DNA from: Cellvibrionaceae bacterium
GTDB lineage: Bacteria > Pseudomonadota > Gammaproteobacteria > Pseudomonadales > Cellvibrionaceae
Direction of reading: 5' to 3'
Assembly: GCA_021151825.1 (NCBI GenBank)
Contig: JAGKWQ010000007.1
Span: 174,073-238,072, forward strand
DNA length: 64,000 nt
Shown here piece by piece: positions 35,093 to 44,472 of this stretch (position 1 is the stretch's first letter; each line of letters begins with the position of its first letter). A model generated the notes under the pieces. The model was given only the letters and a program-made list of their open reading frames with translations, made no database searches and was not told the origin of the DNA. The translations under genes and the position numbers were made by a program.

Positions 35093-36357
35093 GGTGGAAA
35101 AACTCCCATGCGTTCGGCCAATGCCACAGCGCTGCCGAGGCCATCTTCATGAAAACCATAACGCTGGTATGCGCCGCAAAACCACAGGCGGTTATGCCCC
35201 TGAATGCCTTCAATGTGCGACTGGCTTTCAATCGCTGCTGCATCGAACACCGGGTGCTCGAACATAAAATCATCGTGGATAAGTTCAGCCGCCGGTTCGC
35301 GGCCGGGGTTCAGTGTCACTATCAATGGCTGATCGGTCGCCAGCGGTTGGAGATTATTCATCCAGTAGCTGAGTGACACACACGGATTGTTGTCGCTCTT
35401 GTCTTCGGAAAGGTACACCCAGCTCGACCAGGCATTGCGCCGCGCAGGCATGAAACTGGCATCGCTGTGCAAAACGGCGCGATTGGGTTGATAGGTAAAT
35501 GCGGAAAGAATTTTTTGTTCCTGAATACTTGGACTGTCAATCATCGCGAGTGCCTGGTCGGCGTGACAAGCAAAAATTACTTCATCAAACGTTTGTGTTT
35601 CACCATTCAAATCTTCAACTATGGCACCACTGTCGTTGCGTATTACTTTGCTCACACCGCAGCCCACATGAATGCGCTCTTGGAATGGCTCGGTAATCCG
35701 GCGCACATATTCGCGGCTACCACCAACCACTGTGTGCCATTGGGGATGGTCATTGATGGTTAGCAAGCCATGGTTTTCAAAAAAACGAATGAATGTGCGC
35801 GCCGGAAATTTAAGCATGTCAGCGAGCGGCATACTCCAGATCGCACCCCCCATCGCCAATAAAAAATAATTCCGGAACCACGGACGCATGCCGAGATCAT
35901 CCAGGCAATCGCCCAACGTGAACGAAGAATCTTTATGAAGATATAAGCCGGCCGATTTATTAAAGCGTAAAATATCGGCGATCATGCCGAGGAAATCGGG
36001 GCGCAATAAATTTCTTTTTTGCGCAAATATATTGGCGGGTTTTCGCGTTCCATATTCAAGCCAACCATTATTGATGCTTACACCGAATGACATATCACTA
36101 TCGGCGATGGGAACTTGCAAATGCGTTAGCAAACGCGTGAGCAGGGGATAATTGCGGTTGTTAAAAACAATGAAGCCGGTATCCACCGGGACAACGCCGT
36201 CTTTGGTGTTTACTTCAACAGTACGGCTGTGGCCGCCGATATAATCATTTTTTTCATAAACGGTAATATCATGGTGCGGATGCAGCAGTGACGCCGCGCC
36301 AAGGCCGGATATGCCGGTCCCGATAATCGCAATTTTTTTTCGACGTATCTGTGTCAA
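35086..36357 (-). CDS. FAD-dependent oxidoreductase (COG2907-like)
   Basis: This 423-residue flavoprotein has the dinucleotide-binding motif IAIIGTGISGLGAASLL (residues 9-25) and an Asp/Glu-ended second strand (DITVYEKNDYIGGHSRTVEV). The VDTGFIVFNNRNYPLLTRLL region and the C-terminal LWFCGAYQRYGFHEDGLGSA match the amine-oxidase-like COG2907 group. Related proteins take part in fatty-acid desaturation or ring formation on membrane lipids. It is the first gene of the seven-gene operon, with a promoter presumably at 36358-36420. Confidence 0.9.
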   Translation of the reverse strand: MTQIRRKKIAIIGTGISGLGAASLLHPHHDITVYEKNDYIGGHSRTVEVNTKDGVVPVDTGFIVFNNRNYPLLTRLLTHLQVPIADSDMSFGVSINNGWLEYGTRKPANIFAQKRNLLRPDFLGMIADILRFNKSAGLYLHKDSSFTLGDCLDDLGMRPWFRNYFLLAMGGAIWSMPLADMLKFPARTFIRFFENHGLLTINDHPQWHTVVGGSREYVRRITEPFQERIHVGCGVSKVIRNDSGAIVEDLNGETQTFDEVIFACHADQALAMIDSPSIQEQKILSAFTYQPNRAVLHSDASFMPARRNAWSSWVYLSEDKSDNNPCVSLSYWMNNLQPLATDQPLIVTLNPGREPAAELIHDDFMFEHPVFDAAAIESQSHIEGIQGHNRLWFCGAYQRYGFHEDGLGSAVALAERMGVFPPW

Positions 36358-36516
36358 AGGTGCTGTCCTCTTAAAACACTTTTCGTAAAGTGCTTACCTC
36401 TTAAACCCACTTACAATAGTAGAGGACATGGCGTTGACACAAACTTACCCTTTTCTAAATTTTTGGTAAGGTTGGACGTTATCGGGAAGTTTGAGCGTTA
36501 TTGGGCAGTTTGGAGG

Positions 36517-37863
36517 TTATTGATAAGGCTGAAAGGTGACGCGAACCTGCAAGCCCGGGGCCGCGTTCTCAAGGGTGATGCGCGCCTGGTGTTGCTCGGC
36601 CACGGCGCGCACCAGGCTCAAGCCTAGCCCGTTCCCGGGTGTACTGCGGCTGGCATCGCCCCGGTAAAAATGTTTAAACACTTTTTCTTTTTCATCTTCT
36701 GCAATTCCCGGGCCCTGGTCTCCAACCAATGCCACCACTTGATTCTTTTCAATGCCCGCGTACAACACAATCACCGAATGCGAGGGCGAAAATTTAATCG
36801 CGTTGTCGATGAGGTTGGCAAACAGCTGGAACAGTAAATCACCATCGCCTTTAATCATTAAATTGGTGGCGACTTTTATATCGAAGCGAATATCACATTC
36901 TTCGGCGACAGGCTCATACAGTTCAGCGATGTCATGAACAATTTTGCTCAAATTCACTTCACCCATTTGCTGGCCGCGTTTTCCTTTTTCGATATTGGCA
37001 ATGCGCAGCAATGCATGGAATACACCGAGAATATGGTCGACATTGGCAAGCACCATATCGATATGTTCGTCATCGACACGCTGGTTTTTCAGCGCTTCGA
37101 TATCGCTGCGTAAGCCACTTAAGGGCGTGCGTAAATCGTGGGCGATATTGTTGCTGATCTCACGCGCACCATTCATCAGGTCTTCGATTTTTGCGAGAAA
37201 GCCATTTAGCACCAGCGACAAATTACTCAAATCATCCCAGCGGCTGTCGATGGCGAGACGTTGCGATAAATCGCCGGTTTTAACAATGTGTTGAGCAGTC
37301 GCTGCGATACGGTTAATTCTGCTAACAACAAAGTGGCTGATGCCAAAACTCACCAGCACCACGATTAGCATCAACGCCATAATGAGCCAGCTCAAATGTT
37401 TTAGCTGTTCATAACTCGCAATCAGTTCGTGCACATTGCGCGCAACCATAATGCGCGTGCCGTTATCGAATGTATGGATTTTTGCGGCAAATTCCTGATT
37501 GCCGTGGAGGGTTTCAAGATCAAATCCTAAAACGCCTTCAGTAATTTTTTGGATGTTCGTGGGCATGGGATCAATGGAACCGCCCAGCAATTTTCCCTCC
37601 GCATCTTCATAGCGGAAACGCACCACCTGATCATCCTTGGCTCTGCGTTGAATGTACGGCAGCAACTCGCCCTCAACATTCCCCATGCCGGACACCATAC
37701 TGATTTCGATATCGATTGCCGCTTCTGTCTCGCGCAGAAAATCGCGTTTGCCCAAATCAATCAGGAAGTAACCCAGTATTGCGGCGGATACGGCAAGCAA
37801 TACCGTGAACAGCAATGCCATTTTAAAACTGGAGCTTTCGATATAGCGCCTAGAAACTGTCAT
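36517..37863 (-). CDS. Two-component sensor histidine kinase
   Basis: The frame is open from a GTG at 37884; the ATG at 37863 has GGAGCAGGA upstream. The 448-residue kinase has one helix near residues 15-36, a periplasmic sensor, a second helix (HLSWLIMALMLIVVLVSFGISHF), a HAMP domain, then the phospho-acceptor motif SNNIAHDLRTPLSGLRSDIE. The N box (NLIDNAIKFSPSH), G1 (DQGPGIAEDE) and G2 (GNGLGLSLVRAVAEQH) are complete. It overlaps its response regulator gene by 14 bases. The signal is unknown. Confidence 0.93.
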   Translation of the reverse strand: MTVSRRYIESSSFKMALLFTVLLAVSAAILGYFLIDLGKRDFLRETEAAIDIEISMVSGMGNVEGELLPYIQRRAKDDQVVRFRYEDAEGKLLGGSIDPMPTNIQKITEGVLGFDLETLHGNQEFAAKIHTFDNGTRIMVARNVHELIASYEQLKHLSWLIMALMLIVVLVSFGISHFVVSRINRIAATAQHIVKTGDLSQRLAIDSRWDDLSNLSLVLNGFLAKIEDLMNGAREISNNIAHDLRTPLSGLRSDIEALKNQRVDDEHIDMVLANVDHILGVFHALLRIANIEKGKRGQQMGEVNLSKIVHDIAELYEPVAEECDIRFDIKVATNLMIKGDGDLLFQLFANLIDNAIKFSPSHSVIVLYAGIEKNQVVALVGDQGPGIAEDEKEKVFKHFYRGDASRSTPGNGLGLSLVRAVAEQHQARITLENAAPGLQVRVTFQPYQ

Positions 37864-38530
37864 CAATAATGTATCCTGCTCCACGCACGGTTTTGATTAA
37901 CGTATTTCCGGTATCGCCCAGCTTTTTGCGCAAGCGACTTATGTGCACATCAATCACGCTGGTCTGCGGATCAAAATGATAATCCCACACGCCTTCCAGC
38001 AGCATAGTGCGCGTAACGAGTTGACCTTTGAATTTCACAAGATATTCCAGCAAGCGGAATTCGCGCGGTTGCAGCTCAATAATTTTGCCATTACAGCGCA
38101 CTTTGTGCGCGAGCAAATCCATTTCCAGGTTGCCGGCTTTCAGTGTGGTTGATTGCGCGGATAACGGCAATGAAGCGCGCTTGCCCAGCGCCTCAACCCG
38201 CGCCAACAGTTCAATAAACGCAAACGGTTTAACCAGATAATCATCGCCACCGGCGCGCAACCCCGTCACCTTGTCGTCTACATCCCCGAGTGAGCTTAAT
38301 ATCAAAACCCCCGTCAGATTCCCGCTGCCGCGCAGTGTTTTAATAATGGAAAGACCATCAAGCAACGGCAACATGCGATCAATAATAAGCACATCATATT
38401 TTTCACTCGACGCACGGTGAAGTCCGATTTCTCCATCTTCAGCCAGATCAATAACATGCCCGGCCTCCTTTAAACCTTTGCCGACGTAAGTGCGAATTTT
38501 TGGATCGTCTTCAATAATCAGGATTTTCAT
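37850..38530 (-). CDS. OmpR-family response regulator
   Basis: This 226-residue protein has a receiver domain (MKILIIEDDPKIRTYVGKGL, phospho-Asp in DVLIIDRMLP, Lys in DDYLVKPFAF) and a C-terminal winged helix (LQPREFRLLEYLVKFKGQLVTRTMLLEGVWDYHFDP ending in SVIDVHISRLRKKL). It matches the QseB/CusR-like subgroup by pattern. It is transcribed with, and overlaps, the sensor kinase gene. Its target genes are unknown; the adjacent lipid operon 160 bases further on is a candidate by position. Confidence 0.94.
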   Translation of the reverse strand: MKILIIEDDPKIRTYVGKGLKEAGHVIDLAEDGEIGLHRASSEKYDVLIIDRMLPLLDGLSIIKTLRGSGNLTGVLILSSLGDVDDKVTGLRAGGDDYLVKPFAFIELLARVEALGKRASLPLSAQSTTLKAGNLEMDLLAHKVRCNGKIIELQPREFRLLEYLVKFKGQLVTRTMLLEGVWDYHFDPQTSVIDVHISRLRKKLGDTGNTLIKTVRGAGYIIDDSF

Positions 38531-38777
38531 GGATTATTTTTGCCCGCCTGAAATGTTAGGTGCTCGCCGGTATTGCCACGCAATTTATCAAAGAGGCTAT
38601 TCACCCCGCTAGTAAAAAAACCAGTACTACATTTTTTACAACCAGCACGGTTAAAAAATATTTTACGCGTATTACGGCGCTAATAGCGCATTGAGTTTAT
38701 TTAATGCTTGTAGCGTTGCGCCAAGTTCCTCAATAATCCACTTCTGGTGTCAACCGAATCACTCCCGAGACAATCGC

Positions 38778-40802
38778 ATGCATTCCCCATTAACAATCGT
38801 TTCGCCGCGCAGTCTTCGCAGACTTTCCATTGTAATGGCACTATGCACTCTCACTGCGAGTATCACCTCCTTTAGTGGTTGGGCGCTGAATATTCCACGT
38901 CTTACCAGTTGGCTTAATAGTGAAATGTCAATCCAGCCGAATACGGCGGTCCTGATCGCCCTGGCGAGTATGGCCATATTGTTTTTGCAATCTGGCTATC
39001 ACCGGATAACCCGGGTATTGGGCGGGATTGTTGTTCTCGGTGGAGTGCTTAACTTATTGCAATATATGCTCGACGCGGATTTCGGTTTTAATCACCAACT
39101 GCTGTTCGGGCGCGAGTGGGGCTATGCCGGGACTATGGCACCGGGTCGTTTTGGCCCGCCCGCATCAATTGCTTTTTTGCTTATCGGCGTGTCACTGGTA
39201 TTGTTCGGGTTTCGCTCCAATCGCACACACCGTCATGTGCCTGTTCTGGCCTTGGTGGTGGTGTTGTTAACGATGTTTTCGCTATTGGGTTACCTGTTCG
39301 GTGCGCGCAATTTCTATGCGATTCCGTGGCTTTCTGCAATTGCGTTGCCCAGTGCGATTATGTTGATGGCGTTGGCAGTGAATATGATTATCAGCGCTCC
39401 GCACTATCACCCCATGCTGTTGTTATGTGAACGCTCCAGCGCTGGCAGTATGGCCAGAATGGTTCTCCCCATTTTAATTGTCATTATTCCGCTCTTTATC
39501 TGGCTGCGTACCAAAGGTCATGAACTGGGTTTATTTGATCTTGGTACCAGCCGTGCGTTGGGTTCTGCGCTACTCATGCTCGCCGTGGTGGCGTTAATGT
39601 GGGTTGCATTGCTGGCGTTGCGCCGCCGCGAACAGCGCGAACGGGACAATGACCGGCGTAAAGATGAATTCATTGCAACACTCGCGCATGAATTGCGCAA
39701 TCCGCTTGCGCCGATTAATAACGCGATATCAATGCTAAAACTGGCGCAGGGTAATGCAGAAACATCTGCGCGTGCGACAGAAATGATTGAACGGCAAACC
39801 GCTCAGTTGGTAAGGCTGGTAGATGACCTGCTCGATTTAAGTCGCATCACTCGCGGCAAAATGGAGCTGCGCCGCAAGCGTATTGAATTGGCGCCGGTGA
39901 TCTATCAAGCGGTGGAAACTTGTGGCCCCATGGCCGATGCTGCACATCAACACATTACGGTGGAATTACCAGAGCAATCCATTTATCTGGATGCCGATCC
40001 GGTTCGGTTGGCACAAGTGGTCAGCAATCTTTTAAATAATGCGTGCAAATTTGCAGGCCAAAGCGGCGGCATAAATGTGAGCGCTGTTCGTCGCGACATG
40101 GATGTAGTGATAACCGTAAAAGACAACGGCATTGGTATTCCGCCCAACTTGCTCACCTTTATCTTTGACATGTTTTCTCAAATCGATCAATCGCTGGAAC
40201 GCTCACAAAGTGGCTTGGGAATCGGTCTTACATTGGCGAAGCAATTGGTCGAACTTCACGGTGGCAATATTGAAGCGCGCAGTGAAGGTCTGGGCAAAGG
40301 CAGTGAATTTATTATTCATTTACCCATCACTATTGATCAATCTGCATCTGTCAGCGAATTGAAAAATTTCAACAACGCAAATGTAAAAGGCCGCATTCTT
40401 ATCGTTGACGATAACACTGATAGTGCAAATAGCTTGTCCGATGTATTGCAACTGATCGGCAATGAAACCTTTGTCGGTCACGACGGTGAAGCAGCAGTAG
40501 CGCAAGCAGAACGATTGCGCCCGGATGTGATATTGCTGGATATCGGTTTACCAAAATTAAATGGCTTCGACGCCTGCCGACGCATCCGCGAAAATACCTG
40601 GGCGAAAGATATTTTAATTATTGCATTAACCGGCTGGGGGCAAGAGGAAGATCGCCGCAAATCCACGGAAGCAGGGTTTGATGTTCACCTGGTCAAGCCA
40701 GTGGATATTGCCGGGTTGTTGGAAATAGTGGCGAATCGGCCGGTGCGGAATGTTCACAGCACAGAGAGGAGCGTTTCGTTGGGAAATGACCTGCAACTTT
40801 AA
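38778..40802 (+). CDS. Hybrid sensor histidine kinase with receiver domain
   Basis: The frame is open from a TTG at 38691; I prefer the ATG at 38778 because the preceding residues are not membrane-like. About eight hydrophobic segments in the first 260 residues form an integral membrane sensor. Next comes the acceptor motif EFIATLAHELRNPLAPINN, then the N box (NLLNNACKFAGQ), G1 (VKDNGIGIPPN) and the G2 region (GLGIGLTLAKQLVELHGG). A C-terminal receiver domain follows with RILIVDDNTDSANSL and phospho-Asp in VILLDIGLPKLNG. There is no HPt or output domain, so phosphoryl transfer to another protein is expected. It is divergent from the OmpR-type pair. Confidence 0.9.
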   Translation: MHSPLTIVSPRSLRRLSIVMALCTLTASITSFSGWALNIPRLTSWLNSEMSIQPNTAVLIALASMAILFLQSGYHRITRVLGGIVVLGGVLNLLQYMLDADFGFNHQLLFGREWGYAGTMAPGRFGPPASIAFLLIGVSLVLFGFRSNRTHRHVPVLALVVVLLTMFSLLGYLFGARNFYAIPWLSAIALPSAIMLMALAVNMIISAPHYHPMLLLCERSSAGSMARMVLPILIVIIPLFIWLRTKGHELGLFDLGTSRALGSALLMLAVVALMWVALLALRRREQRERDNDRRKDEFIATLAHELRNPLAPINNAISMLKLAQGNAETSARATEMIERQTAQLVRLVDDLLDLSRITRGKMELRRKRIELAPVIYQAVETCGPMADAAHQHITVELPEQSIYLDADPVRLAQVVSNLLNNACKFAGQSGGINVSAVRRDMDVVITVKDNGIGIPPNLLTFIFDMFSQIDQSLERSQSGLGIGLTLAKQLVELHGGNIEARSEGLGKGSEFIIHLPITIDQSASVSELKNFNNANVKGRILIVDDNTDSANSLSDVLQLIGNETFVGHDGEAAVAQAERLRPDVILLDIGLPKLNGFDACRRIRENTWAKDILIIALTGWGQEEDRRKSTEAGFDVHLVKPVDIAGLLEIVANRPVRNVHSTERSVSLGNDLQL

Positions 40803-40975
40803 ATATCGGTTTCTATTCTTCAAATGTATTTAATAAGCATGCTGGCAAGGCTCAACAGTGTCATCAATGTAGATTTTAAAAAGACATTAGTTTTCGTTCT
40901 CTGAAAAACGTTCTAACATTTTGATGATTTCTTCTTCCTAGAGCTCGTCCCTCTGGTATGGGGGGCGAAGAAAAA

Positions 40976-41236
40976 TTAAACCCTATCCATCAATCGCTTT
41001 AACTTTACGTTAATCGCATCCGCTTTCTCAATCACCATATAGGCAAAACGCTCAATACCTTCAGTGCTATTCGCATCCAGGTCATGGGTAAAACGGTGGA
41101 TAATCACACTGGTGGATTGACAATAAAACGCACAATAATGCCGGAACTCGCAGTAGGAATCGTACAGCTGCACTAATTCCCATTTGATGTCTGGAGGAGG
41201 ATTTTCGGATACATCCGATGTATTTGGATTGTTCAT
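40976..41236 (-). CDS. Small hypothetical protein with structured leader
   Basis: This 86-residue hydrophilic protein starts MNNPNTSDVSENPPPDIKWE and has a helical C-terminal half (FAYMVIEKADAINVKLKRLM). No family is identified with certainty. Small proteins with similar Pro-rich starts and a long structured upstream region occur, from memory, in pseudomonads. The ribosome-binding site is weak (GAGA). It is notable for the hairpin-rich stretch directly upstream at 41264-41437. Confidence 0.6.
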   Translation of the reverse strand: MNNPNTSDVSENPPPDIKWELVQLYDSYCEFRHYCAFYCQSTSVIIHRFTHDLDANSTEGIERFAYMVIEKADAINVKLKRLMDRV

Positions 41237-41263
41237 GATAGGTCTCTGTGTATTTAAGTTAAC

Positions 41264-41437
41264 GGCTTCCAGTTAGTAGCTGGAAGCCGGGTGTCAACTA
41301 GAGCCACACAGAGCGCTCCGGGCATATTCCCCTTGCGGGTTTTCTATTACGCCTCTCCACCCGGCCAAATGGCGGGCGCCACTTTCCCTACGAATATTAA
41401 GAAATCGCAAAAAAAGCTGACGGTTGCGGGGACCGTC
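41264..41437 (-). ncRNA. Candidate structured leader RNA
   Basis: There are three paired elements. GGCTTCCAG (41264-41272) pairs perfectly with CTGGAAGCC (41280-41288). CCGGGTG (41287-41293) pairs with CACCCGG (41358-41364). GACGGT (41419-41424) pairs with ACCGTC (41432-41437). On the minus strand they lie in the 200 bases before the 86-residue gene and could fold as a leader. Transcription is not shown. The elements could instead be independent terminator or REP-like hairpins. Confidence 0.35.
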
Positions 41438-41555
41438 TGTGTGTTCTAGTGGGGTGAACTTTAATGGGGTGGGGGAGGGTTGTCAAAGGGGGTTGGTGAA
41501 TTTTGTTTGCTTTGACTGGGTCTTGGGTATAGATAATAGTTGTGTGCTAAGAAAG

Positions 41556-41586
41556 AAATTTCCTTCGCATTTTGCGAAGGAAATTT
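41556..41586 (-). terminator. Terminator of nuclease-helicase operon
   Basis: A 14-bp perfect stem (AAATTTCCTTCGCA/TGCGAAGGAAATTT) with a three-base loop lies 28 bases beyond the stop of the large minus-strand gene. On that strand it is followed by a T-rich stretch. Confidence 0.75.
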
Positions 41587-41613
41587 TTCTTGGCTTACAA
41601 TGTGGGGGAATTT

Positions 41614-44001
41614 CTAAAGCACAGCAACGAATTCTCCCAAAACTCGAAACTCGTCTAAAGCATTCCCTTTTATAACAATGTCTGAATAACCAAAGGAATT
41701 TGTATCTGGAGACAAGATAATTTTTTCATGAACGAGTTGATCGTCAACTTGACGCTTTTCACTTTGATAAACCTTAACAGTAAAAGATCCACCATGATCA
41801 AGATCTGAAATTTGATGGTGTTGCACGAGCACTATTTTTCCATTTCTGGTTCCACCCGGATTTGCTCTAAATAAGCACCATGAACCGTTGGGTATTCGTT
41901 TATTCATGGATTCCCCAACTACCTGAATAACAAACATTCCTTCTTTTGTAGAAAATTCTTCTGGCAATTCAACCCAGTCGTAATTGTCCACATTTTGATG
42001 TGGGCTAAAGCTTCCAGCGGCCGCCGCTATATTAAATACAGGTACAAAACCGTCGTAAGGCCGAGCATTTTGGTAAGAAAAAACTTTATAACCAAGACCT
42101 TCATAAGGCTGTTTCTCTGATGAAATATTTTTAAATTCATTGATAGGTTGTTGATAGGAGGAAAAATACGCATTCGTTTCTGGGTCGGTGCAATATAGGT
42201 AACAACCTTTCATGCCGCGAGTCATCAATGTACGATAAGTGTTTTTTATAATTTGGTCTGCTTTCTTTTTCGTTGCTACAGGGCTGGATTTTAAAAGCGA
42301 TTTGTAACCCTTAATTGATTTGTCTTTTGACGAACGACAACCCGCATCGGTAATAGCTTGATTATCACGAATGACAAAATCAGATCCAATAATTACACCG
42401 ATATAATCGACTTCAAGCCCTTGGCAAGTATGAATGCAACCAATCTCATTTACCGAGTTGGGGGATATCATCCACAAGCTGCCGTCCTCTGTCAGGTTCC
42501 ATCTTGCTTCAAATCCGAATTCAGGTAACGTGATATCAAATTTGGATTTTTCTTTTTTACTCTTCCAATCCCAGCAATATCCGGCCACTATTCGAGCTTT
42601 GTTATTGAGTTTATTTTTTTCGAATATTGCTTTTTGCATATCTACCGGGTTGTCAAAAACCCGAAATTCATAATCAATATCGGTAAGCTCGGTATTTGCT
42701 GTTTCGCGAATTTGTAAAGTGTTATCCAGCCAAGCAATGTATCCATCTGAGCCATTGCATCTGAACTGCGATTCAAGCTCAAGGATAGTTACCTCTGAAT
42801 CCATCTGTTTGGCAAAATGCGTTATTGCATCGATAGATCCTATATCTTGAAATGTAACGCGTTGATCTTCATCAATGAAGAAAACATTTGCTCTGGATGA
42901 GCTGATAATTTCCTTTATTTGATTTTCCCCAAGGTTTGCATACAAACCCGATTTTTCATTTAGCCTGTGCGCTTCATCGACAATAAGAACATCAAAAAGC
43001 TGTGCGGGGGCATTAACATAACTTCCGGTACCCCGGAATAGGTTGTCGATAGCTGTACGACGTAATGTCTTGGTTAGTTTGCTTTTGAACACTTCGCGAG
43101 GTGCAGAATTTTTAGTAGTGTACTGAACTACCATCTCTCTATTTGTTAATTCAACTAATAGATTTATAGCAACTACCGATTTTCCGGTGCCCGGTCCACC
43201 TTTAACAATGAGAGTTTGTTTCTTTCCATGTTTTGCTTTGTGAGCAAGATCCAGAGCAGTTTCATATACAAGCTTTTGATCATCTAAAAGAATAAATTCA
43301 CGGTTTCCCTTAAGCATTGAGGCAAGGCTATCTGCCAATGTTTTTGAAGGCTTTATCACTCCATGTTCAATTCGGTACATAATTTTGTCCGAATCGCCAT
43401 ACTTGACATGCTTCTTTAAAAAATCCGATAAACGCATAGCGTCATCTGAAATAAACACTGGCGCTTTTTCTGTGTAATGCGAATAAAATGGATCATTGAT
43501 AGCCGTGGCAGACTTTAAATTGTGTAGATATGCACAAGGTTGTAGGCTAATTGATTCAGATCTGACAGTTTCGTTGTAGTCAGTTATTGATGTCGCATAC
43601 GACCATGCTTGATATGAAGGGTGATTAGTTTCCCGAATACCTCCATTAAGAAAGGTTTTAACAATTCCATCTTTTGTGGTTTTATCAACCTCTTGCCATT
43701 GTTTGAGTTCAACAATTACAGCTGTATCAGAACGGTTTTCATCTTTGCCTGTAAGAATAAAATCAACCCTACGGTTAGTGAGCGGAATGTTATATTCAAT
43801 TGCTACGCCAGCTGTCGGAGGGATTTCAGGATCTACCAAAATCCTGAACATATAGTCCAGAGAGTTTTTCCAGGAAAGAATTTCATTTTTTGGCGAATTT
43901 TTATTAAGTTTTCGAGATACTTCATTTTGAATGATTTCCTCAATTCTATTAGAGCGTATATCGCGAACGAATTCATCTTTGCTGGCACTATAAACTAACA
44001 T
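41614..44001 (-). CDS. PD-(D/E)xK nuclease - DUF2075 helicase - S24/LexA-like fusion
   Basis: This 795-residue protein has three parts. Residues 1-150 look like a PD-(D/E)xK nuclease: Asp80 in NRRVDFIL, then Glu98 and Lys100 in VIVELKQW. Residues of about 240-640 form a DUF2075-type ATPase with Walker A GGPGTGKS (268-275) and Walker B DVLIVDEAH (342-345). The last 145 residues resemble a LexA/S24 peptidase: VPVFNIAAAAGSFSP with a possible Ala662-Gly663 cleavage bond, Ser698 in VVGESM, and Lys743 in SFTVKVY. The helicase and nuclease motifs suggest DNA or RNA attack. The LexA-like tail suggests release or activation on DNA damage. It lies 14 bases after the MazG-like gene. Confidence 0.85.
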   Translation of the reverse strand: MLVYSASKDEFVRDIRSNRIEEIIQNEVSRKLNKNSPKNEILSWKNSLDYMFRILVDPEIPPTAGVAIEYNIPLTNRRVDFILTGKDENRSDTAVIVELKQWQEVDKTTKDGIVKTFLNGGIRETNHPSYQAWSYATSITDYNETVRSESISLQPCAYLHNLKSATAINDPFYSHYTEKAPVFISDDAMRLSDFLKKHVKYGDSDKIMYRIEHGVIKPSKTLADSLASMLKGNREFILLDDQKLVYETALDLAHKAKHGKKQTLIVKGGPGTGKSVVAINLLVELTNREMVVQYTTKNSAPREVFKSKLTKTLRRTAIDNLFRGTGSYVNAPAQLFDVLIVDEAHRLNEKSGLYANLGENQIKEIISSSRANVFFIDEDQRVTFQDIGSIDAITHFAKQMDSEVTILELESQFRCNGSDGYIAWLDNTLQIRETANTELTDIDYEFRVFDNPVDMQKAIFEKNKLNNKARIVAGYCWDWKSKKEKSKFDITLPEFGFEARWNLTEDGSLWMISPNSVNEIGCIHTCQGLEVDYIGVIIGSDFVIRDNQAITDAGCRSSKDKSIKGYKSLLKSSPVATKKKADQIIKNTYRTLMTRGMKGCYLYCTDPETNAYFSSYQQPINEFKNISSEKQPYEGLGYKVFSYQNARPYDGFVPVFNIAAAAGSFSPHQNVDNYDWVELPEEFSTKEGMFVIQVVGESMNKRIPNGSWCLFRANPGGTRNGKIVLVQHHQISDLDHGGSFTVKVYQSEKRQVDDQLVHEKIILSPDTNSFGYSDIVIKGNALDEFRVLGEFVAVL

Positions 44002-44015
44002 GCACTAATTCCGTT

Positions 44016-44363
44016 TTATATATTGGTGTATTTATCAGACTTGCCTTTGGATTTTTCGATTGGGTATTTATCGGCGTTAATTGCTATTTTTCGAGTGCAT
44101 TCCGCCAGAATATCCAGTCCTAATTTGTCTGAAAGCCTAATAAGGTATAGTTGAACATCAGCAATTTCATCTGCAACCGCGAGTAGTTGTTGATCAGTAA
44201 GATTCTTTGACTGGTCTTCAGTTAACCATTGGAACTGCTCAAGCAATTCTCCTGCTTCTCCAGCAAGTGCCATAGAGAGGTTTTTTGGGGAATGAAACTG
44301 ATCCCAGTCGCGCTCTTCAGCAAATTTACGAAGCGATAATTTTAGCTCTTCAAGTGAGCGCAT
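44016..44363 (-). CDS. MazG-like nucleotide pyrophosphohydrolase
   Basis: This 115-residue all-helical protein has the MazG/dCTP-pyrophosphatase motifs: WDQFHSPKNLSMALAGEAGELLEQFQW and VADEIADVQLYLIRLSDKLG. The acidic residues EAGE and DEIAD bind the metal ion. The family hydrolyses (d)NTPs or modified nucleotides to monophosphates. It lies between two nuclease-like genes on the same strand. There it could deplete nucleotides during infection or clean up a nucleotide signal. Small members of this family also act in ordinary housekeeping, so the defence role rests on context. Confidence 0.88.
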   Translation of the reverse strand: MRSLEELKLSLRKFAEERDWDQFHSPKNLSMALAGEAGELLEQFQWLTEDQSKNLTDQQLLAVADEIADVQLYLIRLSDKLGLDILAECTRKIAINADKYPIEKSKGKSDKYTNI

Positions 44364-44472
44364 AATTAATACCTGATTTCAGTTACGCCCTATTTCACAG
44401 GCGCTGTAATATAGCAAAAATCTTCTGCTCCAAAGGTAAATTGTGAGCATGTATCTCTATCAATTAAAAATC

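Larger units (their letters stand above)
41237..41613. other. Intergenic region with hairpin cluster and terminator
   Basis: About 375 bases. It holds the structured element at 41264-41437, a G-rich tract at about 41450-41480, and the terminator hairpin at 41556-41586. No gene is supported. Confidence 0.5.
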
